A stretch of DNA of 64,000 nucleotides from Tubiluchus corallicola (Eukaryota; Priapulida; Priapulimorpha; Priapulimorphida; Tubiluchidae). This document shows, in pieces, positions 32,486-45,519 of the stretch. The DNA is taken from positions 310,001-374,000 of the forward strand of contig JAQGDQ010000158.1 in NCBI GenBank assembly GCA_030141605.1, written 5' to 3'. The notes below the pieces were generated by a model, which did no database searches, had not been told where the DNA came from, and saw nothing but the letters and a program-made list of their open reading frames with translations. Positions within the stretch are counted from its first letter, which is position 1; each line of letters starts with the position of its first letter. The translations under genes were made by a program, and so were the position numbers.

Positions 32486-34870
32486 TTGCCTTTCGTATAT
32501 GTATATAGTTTGTATAATTATTTTATTATGCGTGACAGCAAAAATTCACCTAAAATAAGTTCTTGGAATACTAATGACGTTGACAAACAATTGCTTAACA
32601 AACTAGAAGATAATGAGTTTGTGTGCCTACTAACATCTGACATTATTTGTTTTAGTGAGACTCTTTCAGACACGATTATTCGACGATGTTAAAATAATCC
32701 AGGTTATAAAAGATAAGATAAGATATGATGCACTTTATTCCCCGTAAAAACGCATGATATCAGCACACATATACAATAAAAAGCACTACATATATACAAT
32801 AGCTACCATGTCACACACACATAAAATACTATCATAATAAAATTGTTTACAGATAAAAGTTTGGCAAAATACACGTACAAGATTAAAGATTTAAAATTAA
32901 CAGACGTTTTCTGTATATAGCTTATTTATCCAATATTGATAAATTTTAGGTAAAAAGGTACAATCACTGTTAAAACTTTCATTTATCAAACCTGCTATGA
33001 CTATTAAAAAGACCCATCTTTAGACTGTAAATATTTTTCCGCAAAATAACGCCAAAATACATGTCTGCAGAATTCCAGACAAACTACCAAAAGCGTATGT
33101 TCGAAAGTATTCCGAATTTTGTAAAAGTGTGTACGCAAAAGAGTAATAGTCTTATTTTTTACCTGTTCTGATGCATGATTAAAACTTGATAAAAGTTATT
33201 TCAACCTAAACAAAGATATATGCCTATGTGCACCATACTAATAGGAGATTTAAACCCTAAAACGTATACTGAATCTGATTACATTGTGAATGATTATGAT
33301 ACCTATGTACCTATATTCCTATTGGGTATCTGCGCGAATCTCATTTGCCAGTAAAGCCTAATCAGAATCGTTATACTGTACATGAATATGGACAATGTTA
33401 CTTGAATTTTGCAAAATGTGCAGTCTGAGAATACTGAATGGACGTACCTTAGATGATTCTGTAGGCAAGCTTATGCTTCATAACATCTGGGGTTCGAGCG
33501 TTATTGATTATGTAATTGTTACCAATGAATTATTGGACAGAGTTGCATTATTTGAAGTTTCTGAAAACGTTCCGCAATCTGATTATTGCCACATTTCGAT
33601 GCCAATTAGAAACCTATTTTTAACCGATAATGATTCGTATCGTGAATTGCCCAAATAAATAACGTTGTCAATATGCTTTATACTTTAATAAGTTTAATGT
33701 CTTGTACAGTACACAGTCAAATTGCCTCCTTTATGCAACATAATTGGCAGTGCCGAAAATGAAGTAGATGCTGCCGTTCAGGCAATCAGTCGAATCCTAA
33801 TTAATGGTACGAGCAAAGCAGGGAGTTCTATATCCTTTTCCGCCCCCCCTCCCAAGATAAACGTAGAACCCTTGGAAAAAGCTTATCAAATAACCAAAAT
33901 GTGGGTCATATAATAACTATTTTAATAGTCAAAGCAAAGCAGCGCGTGAAAACGTTAAATATTTGCATTCAATGTTGGAGCGCTTTTCGTATAACAAAAT
34001 TATTAGAGATCAATGTTTCAAGCAAAGAGCTGATCGGAAACGTTAGACCCGATTGTAAAATCGATTAAATTCAAAACTAAAAATCCTAAAGCTTGGAGCT
34101 TGGAAAATTATCACTCGGCACTAGCCACAGTAACTGGCAGAGTAAGAAATAGGGCACGCGCTGTAGTTAATTCCGGAACAGATGCTGCCATATGGGAACT
34201 CACTAAAAGTTTAAAAATATCCAACACAGAGCTCTGTGATTCGAGCTCACCTTTGAATTCATGTGTGAATGAGTAACCTCAGAGGAAAAGTCAACCGCTA
34301 GATCTACGGGAAAATCCTTAAGAGTGGCAACTATCAGCCTTCGGAATGGAAGTCAGTTCCCCGTTGGTTGTCTAAATTAGTAGGCGATTTAATGCCAAAT
34401 AAATACGTATTTTCCTGTCTGTAAATTTGCATGTTTTTAGGGTCAGGCTTGGGGGACCCTAGACCTCAAGGGCCCCTGGCATTTGTCCAGTCTTGTCCAA
34501 TGGGAGTTACGCCACTGTGTAAATTGTTCAATGTTTTGTACTGTAACTCATGTCATCCAAATGAGTGGAAAGAAATTACACGCTACCTATTCACAAAAGT
34601 GGCAATATGGATGATCAAAATAACTATTGAGAGAGAGAGAGCAATCTCGAGTAGTCGAAGTAATTATTTACTAAAATCTTAAATAAAAGGAAAAAGAAAA
34701 TTATGAACGAGAGTGAGTGACTGCAAACAGCTCAAATTAAATTTAGAAAGGAACGTCGTACTTCTGATCACGTTTTTACATTTCAAAATTTAATTAATAT
34801 TCTCCTAAAGCACAACAAAATGCTTCTCGGCATGGCCTACGTGCAAAGAAACAAAGGTTGTTATGAAAGG
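32486..34870 (+). mobile_element. Decayed LINE: endonuclease and reverse transcriptase pieces
   Basis: APE-type endonuclease pieces in order: SSWNTNDVDKQLLNKLEDNE with SDIICFSETLSD (32550-32690), ILIGDLNPKTY (33235 on), then LLEFCKMCSLRILNGRTLDD and SVIDYVIVTNELLD with SDYCHISMPI (33395-33630). A linker region follows (AWSLENYHSAL, about 34100). The RT start is QIKFRKERRTSDHVFTFQNL (about 34730-34800). Frameshifts and stops occur throughout. It sits in desaturase-1 intron 1 and ends at the edge of sequence shared with unit 2 (about 34885). Confidence 0.8.
32706..33170 (-). mobile_element. LINE 3'-end inserted into the other LINE
   Basis: The minus strand ends with GGAATAAAGTGCATCATATC followed by TTATCTTATC, a classic LINE tail with short tandem repeats. 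It interrupts the endonuclease reading of the plus-strand LINE between the SETLSD and GDLN motifs, so it is a nested, younger insertion. Confidence 0.6.
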
Positions 34871-35039
34871 AACATCTTTTGTGAAAGGAATCGTGCAGTC
34901 TAACAAGGCCAAGTTTGCCTGCATATTAATCTGAATAATGATTAGTTTGAGAAATTAGGAGTAATTTAGAAGGTAGAAGCAAAGAAGACTTAGTTTCACG
35001 TTAATTTTTTGCATGTAGAAAGTAGAAAGAACCACCGCA

Positions 35040-36232
35040 ATGGCATCTAACGAAAAGGAAGAGGCATCACAGGAAGAGATGCTGCACAAGACAAAACATC
35101 GTAAGGCGTCCGAAGGTGAAATCTTCATAGAACATCCACTCGACAGCAACGTGATCATGAGTTATGATCCCAAGTATAAGCTCCAGCTCGTATGGAGAAT
35201 GGTGCTGTTTATTGGATTCTGGCATTTGGTTCTACCGTATGGGCTGTACTTGTTGTTTACTGAAGCGTGTTGGAAAAGCATTTTATACAGTAAGTATGAA
35301 TATGCCTTGATAAGCGCGAAATTGCCATATCCTTTAAGTATAGTATAGTAAGTGAGTAATTGGGGGAGGTCGCAAACAAATAACGAAACAATACGAAAAC
35401 TCAAATGAAATTAGATAGACGTGCTGTAAAAATACATTAATGGGCTCAATGGAGTGTTCTGTTAATTAAGTGTTTCTAGGTCTATGGAAGAAAATTTGTG
35501 TCTGCCATTTACAACATAATTATCTCAAAAAATTTAATAAACATCAACAAAAATTTTGTGAACCACTGGATCTTAGATTAACAATAACAGAGACAGTAAC
35601 GTTTGTTTTAGAATAAATGCAGTTACGCAATTTGGTAGCTAATTAAAATTAAAACAAACAAATGGATTGTTATTACATAGTGTATTAAACTCATCATCTA
35701 TGATGACACTAAAGCAAACTTTGGTGCTGTAATTGTCTTTTCTTTTCAAAATAGTTTAAACTTAGATCACAAAATTACCTCTGGCTTTTAGTGAATTATT
35801 AGGTGCCAGTGATAAGCTGACAACTTACATCTTGCAATGTTGTGATACTACAATTTTCTGTTTTTTATTGCTAACTAGCTTATTTGATGGCTCGAATCGG
35901 TGGGTGGGGTATCACAATGGGAGCACATCGTATGTACTCGCATCGGGCGTTCAAAGCCCGCCTCCCACTACGCCTCCTTCTCGTCATTATGCAGACAACA
36001 ACAATGCAGGTAAGAGATTCCATTCTAGTAACTTGAATATACAATAATGCAAGCAGGAATTTCTGTTCTGGGTATAGATTGAGATAAAGCGCGTGCGCCT
36101 AAAGGACGCACCATCTAAATCTATGGTTCTATCGCGACTTTAAAACAGAAAAAAGCAGGTAAGAATTTCCACGTGGGAAAAAATAATAATGCATGTTTTA
36201 AAAGAATTTCGGTGCAGGTAATAATAATGATA

Positions 36233-36318
<86 letters not shown>

Positions 36319-39276
36319 AATAATGTCAACGTTGCTAGTAAGAATTTTGGTGGTGCAACTTAAAAAAACAAAAGAACAATTAAGAATTTCAGTGCTAGTT
36401 TTGTTCTATTCTGCTCGAACATTCTGATATTGCTATTTTATTAAAGTCACTAGTACGGAAATTGTAATCGGCTTCATTGCTTTAAAAAAGTTAACAGCCT
36501 GTTAACTTTCAAAAGCAAAAGTGCCAATAAGAAGTTTCGTGCTGATGACTTTGATGAAACATCAAAATTGGTAAGAATTTCCGTGATGTTGACTTTAGCA
36601 GGCTTCTTCACTTTGATGTGTTAGAGTAGTATAATTACGCATATGTCCACTTTTTGTAATTTCATTTATTCGTGTAGTGTCTACTAAATGGTACATGATC
36701 TGATGGTTGTCGGAATTTTTTTATCAGGGCAGTAGCTATTACTAGGCACATGACTACAGGATACTTTTATTTTTATTAGGACAGTATGTAATTTGGGCAC
36801 GCGGATTTTTAATCTCAGTTTGTTAAAGTAGTATGAGTACTACTTGGCACGTGGTGATACGTGATCTTCTTTCCATTTATTAGGGTAATGTCCACTGTGG
36901 GGCATGATCACAGATTACTTTTCCATTTATTAGGACAGTATCTATTTTGGGCATGTCATTATTACAAGACAATCTTGTTTCTAGTGGTTTAGTAGAATCT
37001 GCAATTGGGCACGCCGAGCAGAATCTATCACAGGGTGAACACATTTCTGTTTGCTGAGTAGTATATTATTTTGTACAAGTAGAAAGGTAGTATTTCTTTC
37101 TATGTGTTAACCCAGTATGAGATATTGGGCAGATGATGACAAGGTGATTTTGTTTCTGTTTGCTAGAGTAATCTACCTTAGGGCACATTACCAAATTGTG
37201 CTTTTATTTCTATTCATTAGAGTAGTATTTACTATTGGGCACCGACCGAATTGTGCTTTTATTTCTATTTGCTAGGGTAGTGTCTACTACTGGGCACGTG
37301 ATCACAGAGTGCATCACAAATTCTCTGATACAGATGCTGATCCTCACAACTCTGCCCGTGGCTTCTTCTTTGCTCATACCGGACGCTTGATGTGCAAGAA
37401 AAATAATTTGATGCTAAAGAAAGGCAAGACAGTTGACTGCAGAGACATGTACAACGACTGGTTTGTCTACGTACAACACGAGTGAGTAATTCTACAGATT
37501 AGTACTCAAGTTTATTAAAAAAAATTATGTACCCACACATAAGAATGACTTTTTCACCGTATCAATTCTATAGAAACTCACATTCCCAAAATAAATGACG
37601 AATGTACGTAATAACGGAAAGGCAGCTACAGTATATGAAACAAGTATACCTTCTAACACAAGCCTGGCAAATGTTGCTTTGTCTCCACACTCATTTCATC
37701 AGACATTGAGCCTAAACATAGGAAAAGTTGAGCGCTTGTATCACCACCCCTTCTTTCTTCACTCATATAGCAATACCTCATCTGGCTGCTTGTATTGAAC
37801 TATAAAATACATTTTTGCATATATTTACAATTCAGAATAATTGATATGAAAACACTTTTATGGAACTGCTTCCTGATTTTGTAATTAATATCCTGAAGGC
37901 TATAACTTTAATGGATTTGTTAAGAACCGATACTTTTAACTTATTTTAAATTTATTCTTGTACAGCTTTCAAAATTATGTAAATTCAGAAAATTTGAGTT
38001 ATAACCTACTTACTAATTTGTAATTTTAGATACTACTATCCACTCATGCTACTCGTTGCTGCCATCTCCGTGTGGATTCCAATGTACTACTGGGGCGAGT
38101 CATTGCGAGTTGCATTTTTTGTCACCCTTGGTGTTCGTTACATTGTCGTACTAAATGGAACAGCTCTTGTTAATAGTGCGGCTCACTACTATGGCTGGAG
38201 ACCATATGACAAGAGCATTCCACCAACTGAAAATAAGTAAGCTACTACAGGGAAAATGATTAAGGGTTTAGCAAACAAACAAACTGCAGCAAGTGACTAA
38301 TGAACAATTATGATGACAAAAATCCGTAAATCACTGTGTATAGAATATTGCTGAAAGAGAAATTTAGTATGACAAGGAGTCATCGATGAGCGAGAGATTG
38401 CAAAATTCACCCCAAGTCAGACTGGACTAGATTGACAATACGATTTTGTATCTGTCAACTTGTAACAGGTTCATGCTTCGGCTCAGATATGGCTACAGCA
38501 CTCCATGCAAGACCAATAGTCAGTTTGTGAAAAGAGTGTGTAGAGCAGTTAGATATTTTCAATCACGACATAAGTGTCCGACTAGTTTTAATCCTGTATG
38601 ACGTTTCTCCCATCAACAGTAGAATGCATCTCAAAGCCAAGCACAAGAAAGTAGTACTAATCTGAAATATCCACATAATGAGTTATAATGCGTTAGCTTT
38701 TTTGTTAGTAATTTAGCTATAATTGTAGTTAATTGTAGCTGCCAGTCTTGGTCGTTATCATAATAGTAGTCGTTTTTGGTAATAACAATTCAAAAATACC
38801 ACTAATCAAAAATCGTAGTAGTGATGATGATTGCTACAATCCCATAATTAAGAAACGTGGAAAAGGAGAAAACGGTCATATTTCTTTCATTAATTATTGT
38901 TATTCTTGTCATTAAGAATCAACATTACATTACAACGATGATGTTGCAATTACAAGAAATGTAATGTGTTATGGCAAAAATTAGTGAAGACAAAGAGAAC
39001 ATCCATGACAAGATAAGTCACGCAAATCCTAAAACAAGTTTGGCACATTTGAACTTGAGGAACATAACTATCAGCTGCAGAAACTTGCGTAACTGTAGGT
39101 TAAAGAAATTGCATTTCTTGATGCATAATTTTAACGTAATATCAGTTAATGTAATAACAGAAGCTTGGTAGAAAAAAGTAAGCAAGCAAGTAAGAAAGCA
39201 AACAAACAAGCAAGCATGCATGCATGCAAAAAAGCATGCACCCAAGCAAGCAAGCAAGCAAGTAAATAAGTAAGTA

Positions 39277-39330
<54 letters not shown>

Positions 39331-40448
39331 TAAGTAAGTAAGTAGGCCCAAGTATTGTAGGTGCAAACGTTCCGTCTTAAGTGTTTTACGTTGGCGAAAA
39401 GTATAATCCAGTGGTAGATTGCTAAATTTGACTGTAATTTAGTATGACATTTATTGTATGCAATTTACATACCAGTATCCAGCAATATCTTTGCCACTTA
39501 ATACACTGAAATAGCTCTAAATAGTATACAAGTAAGGAAAGAGGTAATCTAAGCAAAAGTTTTCATTGATCTCTCTGTCGGTCACTCGATTTATGGAATA
39601 GAAGAAACACAGGCCTGAGGGATTTAAATTGATATTGATTTTCGAGAAGCAAAAATATTTTCTCTCAGATCAGGTAAAGTTTGGCAGGATATTGGAGATA
39701 AGCAAAATTGCTGCCCCGAAATAAATGTCTGTTGAGATTTACAAAATTTATTTGAGTTTTTGAAACGAGTATGAAATTATGTGAATTCCAAATAATTATA
39801 GTTTCGATAAAATATGTGTAACAGTGTAGCACTGAAATAAAATTAAAGTTATCATTCCTCTCTCCCGTAGACCAGGTTACTGTTATCAAAATTTGACATT
39901 CTTGACTACAAAATACCTTGTAACAAATATACAATGGTGACCACATTACAGACTTTGTATAATATTTGATATGCAAATCAGTGACTTTGTCTTCTATGAA
40001 AACATACTTTCTGATTTTTCTTATACAAACAATTCATATTTTACAATTAATGAAAGCAGTATTGTGTGCCATAAAACACGAATTTTGTTACTTTCTTCGT
40101 CACCTTTGTGTATCAACTTCCGATACAAAGTCGTCTTATGGGAATTAATTGAGAGCTTGAGACCACAAGGTGAAGCTTGCTTGGTACGTATCTTAACTTA
40201 TTACTTTTCTGTATAGGATTGTTTCCTGGATCACATCCGGAGAAGGATATCACAACTACCATCACAATTTTCCCCAGGACTATAGATCCTCAGAGTACAG
40301 ATGGCGACTGAATAGTACCACAATGGTCATAGATTTGATGGCATTTTTGGGCCTTGTTTATGATCGCCACGTGACATCTTCTGACAAAGCTGATGCTTTA
40401 AGAGCAAGGAGTGGTGATGGTCACCCTAAACTCTGGGGTGACTATTAA
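35040..40448 (+). CDS. Acyl-CoA (stearoyl-CoA type) delta-9 desaturase, copy 1, 341 aa
   Basis: ER-membrane di-iron enzyme family that introduces a cis double bond into fatty acyl-CoA using cytochrome b5. Coding exons: 35040-35289, 35879-36009, 37276-37481, 38030-38236, 40217-40448 (1026 nt with stop); all junctions AG/GT with matching phases. Histidine boxes: HRMYSH, HRVHH and HNYHH. Family motifs: GITMGAHRMYSHRAFKARLP, YYWARDHRVHHKFSDTDADP, GTALVNSAAHYYGWRPYDK, SGEGYHNYHHNFPQDYRSSE. Hydrophobic pairs before box 1 (LFIGFWHLVLPYGLYLLF) and after box 2 (LMLLVAAISVWIPMYYW) fit four TM helices. An acceptor at 35018 precedes the ATG by 21 nt, implying a 5'UTR intron. Product call firm; exact regiospecificity inferred. 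Confidence 0.95.
36010..37275 (+). repeat. Desaturase-1 intron 2: iterated splice-junction-like repeats
   Basis: The left part repeats the exon 2 donor style: GT at 36159, 36217, 36338 and 36571 in GTAA(G/T)AA-type contexts, plus related AAGAATTTC motifs. The right part is a degenerate tandem array with GGGCA-like cores at about 36795, 36846, 36898, 36949, 37007, 37127, 37181 and 37237. The real exon 3 core is at 37292, so the unit is about 51-58 bp. Units resemble TTTATTTCTATTTGCTAG followed by GGTAGTATCTACTATTGGGC, i.e. the acceptor plus exon 3 start. A (GAT)n tract splits the donor part. Confidence 0.8.
36228..36322. repeat. (GAT)n microsatellite
   Basis: Almost pure GAT/ATG trinucleotide tract inside desaturase-1 intron 2. 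The corresponding intron of copy 2 holds a longer AAT/AAG/ATC tract. Confidence 0.95.
38237..40216 (+). other. Desaturase-1 intron 4
   Basis: Matches copy 2 intron 4 for about 75 bp at the left (to about 38312) and from about 40090 at the right. The middle is unique and holds the AAGC/AAGT tetranucleotide tract (39171-39345). No coding sequence recognised. Confidence 0.6.
39171..39345. repeat. (AAGC/AAGT)n tetranucleotide repeat
   Basis: Interrupted AAGC and AAGT units; the open frames rich in Leu, Ala and Cys across it are artefacts. In desaturase-1 intron 4. Confidence 0.9.
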
Positions 40449-41683
40449 GAGCAATAACTGTGTATACAGTGGACTTTGTTATAGTTAACTGCAGAGATGT
40501 GACAAAATTTTGTGCCGTCGTTTTTCAATTTGGTAGCTAATGCGTTTCCTTAACTGCAATGGTCTAATTTCACAAATTTATGCATATTGTTTGCTCTGTT
40601 GCACAGCTTTGGTGCTTTTAACAGTATTGTCACGTTTTTAGGTAACACAAAGTTTGACAAAGAAAACGAAAAATTAGAAGAAAAATGCATTTTTGTAAAA
40701 AATTACTGGTTTGCTTGAAATTCTGGATCTATTTTGCTGAAAAGCTAATTACAGTATATAGATTTTTCAGGCAACATTAAAGGAGAAAAAATTAAAAATT
40801 TTACTTAATGCTAAAAAATTGTTTTAAAATTTTGTATCGCCTACATTTTGCCTTAGTGCACGAGTGATCAAGGCAATAATGGAGTTTTGGCTCAGGCTTT
40901 GAACGTTGTTCATTTGTTGCTTTACACAAGTTTGCATAAAAGATTCAGGTACGCACAATCGAACTTTCAGGTAATATTACAATTCAAAAATAATTACTAA
41001 GTGTCTTACAAAACAAAAATAAAAAGCTATGTAATGTGTGAGGGTGTGCGAAAAACTTACCCATTTACACAATAAGGCTTTTTCCATAATATACATAATT
41101 TAATGTGTGACGCGTTAAATGATTCCTTTCAGTCATCTTTAGATTCTGCTGCTATTGTAAAGATTACAAGCGGATGTATGTGACACGAAAAATAAAAAAA
41201 AACTTTAAATACTTTTCTATTAAGTGACCCGTAAAATGACACTTCCTTTTTACCTATATATGTATTCATATATTTAAACATCTTGTGTAAGGTAATTGAC
41301 AAGGAGCAACATCCTTGTAGCACTGTGTGCATTGCACGGCATAGCTTTCTTTGGCACGATCAAGTAAATAATGCATTACCTAGTTTTACATGTAAATGTT
41401 AAAAAATTTTATGAAACTCGTTGGAGACTAAAACAAACTAGTTTTCCTTCTGAACTGTTGCTCATTTGTCATCAAGGCAGTGCATCGTCAGTATGACAAC
41501 AGTTTTGTACACAAAATGGTCGTATAAGAGAATTTTTTAACAGGTACGCAGTTCGTGTTTATACCATTTCAAAAGTGAGTGGAATTTTTTTTAAATTACT
41601 ACAAAAGGGCCTAATGTATTACCAGCGAAAAAATGAGAAATACCACGATCATGGCGAGACACCAGTCTGTGGATTAGTGATGA

Positions 41684-41860
41684 CAGAGAGAGTGAAACAG
41701 AAAGAGAGAGAGAGAGAGAGGGTGAAAGAAAGAAAGAGAGTGGAGAGAGAGGGGAAGGAGAGAGAGAGGGAGATGGAGAGTAAAAGAGAGAGAGAGAGAC
41801 GGGGAAGGAGAGCGAGAGAAAGAAAGAGAAAGAGAGAGAGGGAGAGACAGAGAGAAGGTA
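41684..41860. repeat. Degraded GA-rich microsatellite
   Basis: Interrupted GA tract at the position corresponding to 26790-27155 in unit 1, half the length and with many AAAGA and GGGGA interruptions. Confidence 0.9.
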
Positions 41861-44019
41861 AAGGTTTTAATATAACTTAAAAGGAATTTTGACTTGTAAA
41901 TTAACATTATTTATATTTTCGCAACCTCGGGTTAGCAGAGAAATCAATGCAGTTAAACCTCATTAATTTTGCGATACATTAAACATTGTGAATAAACAAA
42001 TAAATAGATAAACATATTAGCAGCAACATAATAAAGAAGTAGATAAAAATATAGTTCTTATATTATTTCCACTATTTCCAGCACTGTTTTAAGATGAAAA
42101 GTAAACCATGTTTTAACTGGAAAGAATTTATATGTTGGAAAGGCTCTTAATAGGAATGTTATTGTTTCAACAAAAGAAAACAATCGACAAGCGTTCAAAG
42201 ATTGTTGTATAGACGAACAATAAACTGAATGTAGCTCTGTTATTTCATGATTTGCTCCATGTGTTATAACTGTGAAGCTGAGCTGTTCTGTCAAAAGTTA
42301 CTGTTACTAGTGTTAGATAATATTCAACATCATTTTTGTTTGACTTGTCCTAGCTCAGATTAACAAACGAAATTGGCCGATCACGCGTTAGTGCAACTCG
42401 TATATCCAGGAATGACTGCTTGACTCGGTGTAGTCGTCGTGTCTTGCTAGGCTACGTTACTGGTGCACTTTTTAAAATTAGGTATATTAAAATAACATCA
42501 GAAGCTTCCTTTCTTCTGCGAGCGCTAGCGTCGTAAAGAAAACGCTAAGTTTTTTCATAGTTGAGATTTATTTTATTCTAGGCATTCCGTTTTCCTCTTT
42601 TTAATTCTTTTTCACGCAAATACCTAGAGTCATAAATCTTACGGGGTAAGGGTTTTCAGAAGTTTTTCGGTTTCTTTTTCGATTGCCATTCAATTCCTCC
42701 TAAACCTCTCGGTTAAGTTCAACTATTTTCTTAAGTATAAAAATTTAGGTACTGTAGAGTAGATCTGTACCTTTAAAAAGCCGAGATACTGTAAGGGCCC
42801 GTGATAGGAGCCAAAATACGTAACACTGAAAAACTCTAAAACTACCATAGCTAGAATAACCAAACTTGCAAGGTTTGCAGGGTAGACACTTAAGCTAAGG
42901 AGTCAAGCAATAGTATAGCTATGGAATTGTGTAAGTGCTCGAGACAGGAACCAAAATATCAAAATTAGAGCATCCAGTTTTAATTCATACTAACTCGGAA
43001 GAGGAGGAGGCTATAGTCATGAAAACATGGACAGGGCAATACGCTTGCCGACTTTTATCGGAATTCATTTAGTCTTTAATGACGTTGTTAGCCTTCTAAG
43101 AACCGAAATTTTAGACAAGCGTGTGCATCACCATGCCACTGACAATTTCGTTACAGCATAACAGTTTTCGTTAAAGGGGAAACCCAACTGCAAATTGTTT
43201 ATTACTAACATCTATTTAAGAAAATAACAACGAAGTATTTATGCATTTTATGCGTTTCGGACACACAAAACAACGTGTAAATATATTAACTGCATCAAAA
43301 TTTATCTTGAAGATAGAAAGTGCATGTAGACAGCAAACGTTAAACAAGTCTGACACATTAATCAACCATTGCCATCAAGGTACGAGCAACATTTAATAAA
43401 TAGGTCAAATTAGATTAGAGCCTTTTTTACCAACAATTTTTTTATCATTTCGTGATTGGGTCCCTTGCACGCTGACCCCTTTTACTATTTTTATATCAAC
43501 TAGTCAAACAAAAAAAACGCTTCGCTTGCACTTGGGTGAAGAAGTTTCTCTGTGAGCAGAGGCAGAAAGTCTTGGCGATTAGGTTGAAACTTCCAATTAT
43601 CAGGCAGGTAAAAATATTTTTAGGAAGCCAATATATTCATACGTAAGTAGCTTTGAACAATTCGTAATGTTAATCATAAATTGTGTGTTTTAAATATATT
43701 ATAGAAAATAGAAATATTGAATCATTATCAACTCCATTTTCAAATGAGTCTATAGCATGGTAAGTTGGATGTTTATTCCTACAAGTCACTAACTAATCAA
43801 CACTTTCCAACCGTTACTTTACTCAAACATAAGTAATGATTAACTAAGCATATTCATTTTTAATTACTTTAATTTACGTAATTAATTAATTTACTGTTAA
43901 TTGTTAACGCGATGAACACTTCACTAATGGCGCCATTTTTTCTAATTATTCGGTACAAATCTGTTTAAATTTGAAAACGTGCAACATGACAAGATAATTT
44001 TGTAACAATTTCCTAACAT

Positions 44020-44210
44020 TTATGCGCAAGCGCACTAATACTTGGTTAGACAGGATTATGAATTATTATTTTTCTTGTCAGAATTTTGAATGTTTATATG
44101 AGCAAATGAGATGACAAAGTTAAATAGGAAATGCTAATCAAAATGCCAAAAACTTGATTATAAATATTGCAGTTCATCACTGATTTGCAGAAGTAATCAG
44201 TAAGACTCGT
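44020..44210 (+). promoter_or_regulatory. Conserved desaturase-2 core promoter and putative 5'UTR exon
   Basis: NRF1-like TGCGCAAGCGCA at 44023-44034 and TATAAATA at 44159-44166, with TTGCAGTTCATCACTGATT downstream, as in unit 1. A donor-like AATCA|GTAAGA occurs at about 44200, a plausible end of a non-coding first exon. The next acceptor used would be TTTTTGCATGTAG ending at 52719. Transcription start inferred, not seen. Confidence 0.6.
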
Positions 44211-44696
44211 TGCACGCCATCGTGTTTTATTCTTTTAAACTTGTACGTGTTAATAAATGTGCAGTTTTATAAATAAAGCTGTGTTAGTTTGCTATGCCCT
44301 CTTGGCTGTTCACACCCAATCATAACGCGCACGCAGCAGAAACAACAATAAAATGTAGCTATAAACAATTACAAACAGTTGATCTTTTACTATTAGCAGC
44401 ATTGTCTAGCAGTTGCGATACTGTTTTTATGCATCGGATAATTCGATATTGCTAGAGTTAGAAAAAAATAAAATTTTTAAAAAGCATTAAAAAATTTAAA
44501 TCATAAAAAGCTTTTAAGATGTATAAACAATTTTAAGTTCAACATAATCAGGTTTAACGAAACGATTTGGAAATAGCATCATAATACTCATAACAATTGA
44601 TTTTATTTTTATCCACAAATTTATTTTGGAGAAAACACTTCACTACCAAAATTTTCATTTGTTTCTGAAGTTTGAATGACGTGATCAAAGTCTTAC

Positions 44697-44858
44697 CTTT
44701 AACTGGCCTTTCTTCGCTAATTAGCAATAGACAAAAAGCACCAGTCCTTAGGAGCCAAGGTGTTAACGCGTCAACAATGGAAATCATATCCACTGTACGG
44801 GACATCTGCATGAAGTTTTGACTGCAATGATACGGGCCCATTATTTCGGAACCTGTCA
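44697..44858 (-). other. Orphan exon-like sequence, unknown protein
   Basis: A 162-nt segment with a good acceptor (TGCTTATCAG) and donor (AAAG|GTAAGA) is open in one frame: GSEIMGPYHCSQNFMQMSRT, then VDMISIVDALTPWLLRTG and AFCLLLISEERPVK. It includes a hydrophobic stretch. It lies antisense in desaturase-2 intron 1 and has no counterpart in unit 1. I do not recognise the family. It could be an inserted gene fragment, a nested gene exon or chance. Confidence 0.35.
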
Positions 44859-45519
44859 CTGATAAGCACTAATTAAGATGAGACAGAGGGAATAATGCCC
44901 TTCCTGGCAACAAACAGTTAAACATGAAAACGTTTCCCAAAGACGACAAATGACTTGTTATTGTCTTTTTTTGAATTTCAACACTTGACAAGTAGCATGT
45001 TAATTAAGCGATGCCATCTGTTACAAAACGCATTTTTATATTGAAACTCTTCCCAAAAAGTTTCTCTTCAAGCATACCTAACAAAAATTAGTTTTCGTTA
45101 TTGCTTTTTTAAAGCATCTAATTACTAACATTACTACAAGTTGGCACTGTTTGATATTATGCACTTTGTAATTGTTGTTTACATGTGAAACTTTCCTTTT
45201 TATAACAAACATTTATTCACAAACCCTCAACTGACGTAACAGGTGAAAACTCTGGTGCATAAGCTTGGCAAAACCTTAAATCAACTTTTCTCAGACTCAG
45301 CGACTTACATTCTTTTGTTACCGTTGCACTTTTGCAGCAGTTGCAGGGTTACTTTTGTAAATAGGCGGACATAGCTCGTATTTTTGTTTTTGCGATATTT
45401 TTGATTGTGGTGCTAGTTGTTTCAACTGGCACTTGCTATGTTAGGCCTCGAAATATGGTGAAGCATAGTAACTGCTAATGATTGCACTTCCCTTAACCCA
45501 GATATTCTTCTGGGTTAGC

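Noticed and set aside
35040-36047. Alternative frame over desaturase exon 2 giving a Pro/Ser-rich peptide (RWVGYHNGS...)
   Set aside because: It is the wrong frame. The correct spliced frame gives the GITMGAHR histidine-box exon.
39018-39366. Leu/Ala/Cys-rich frame resembling a membrane protein
   Set aside because: Generated by the AAGC/AAGT repeat; no homology and no splice context.
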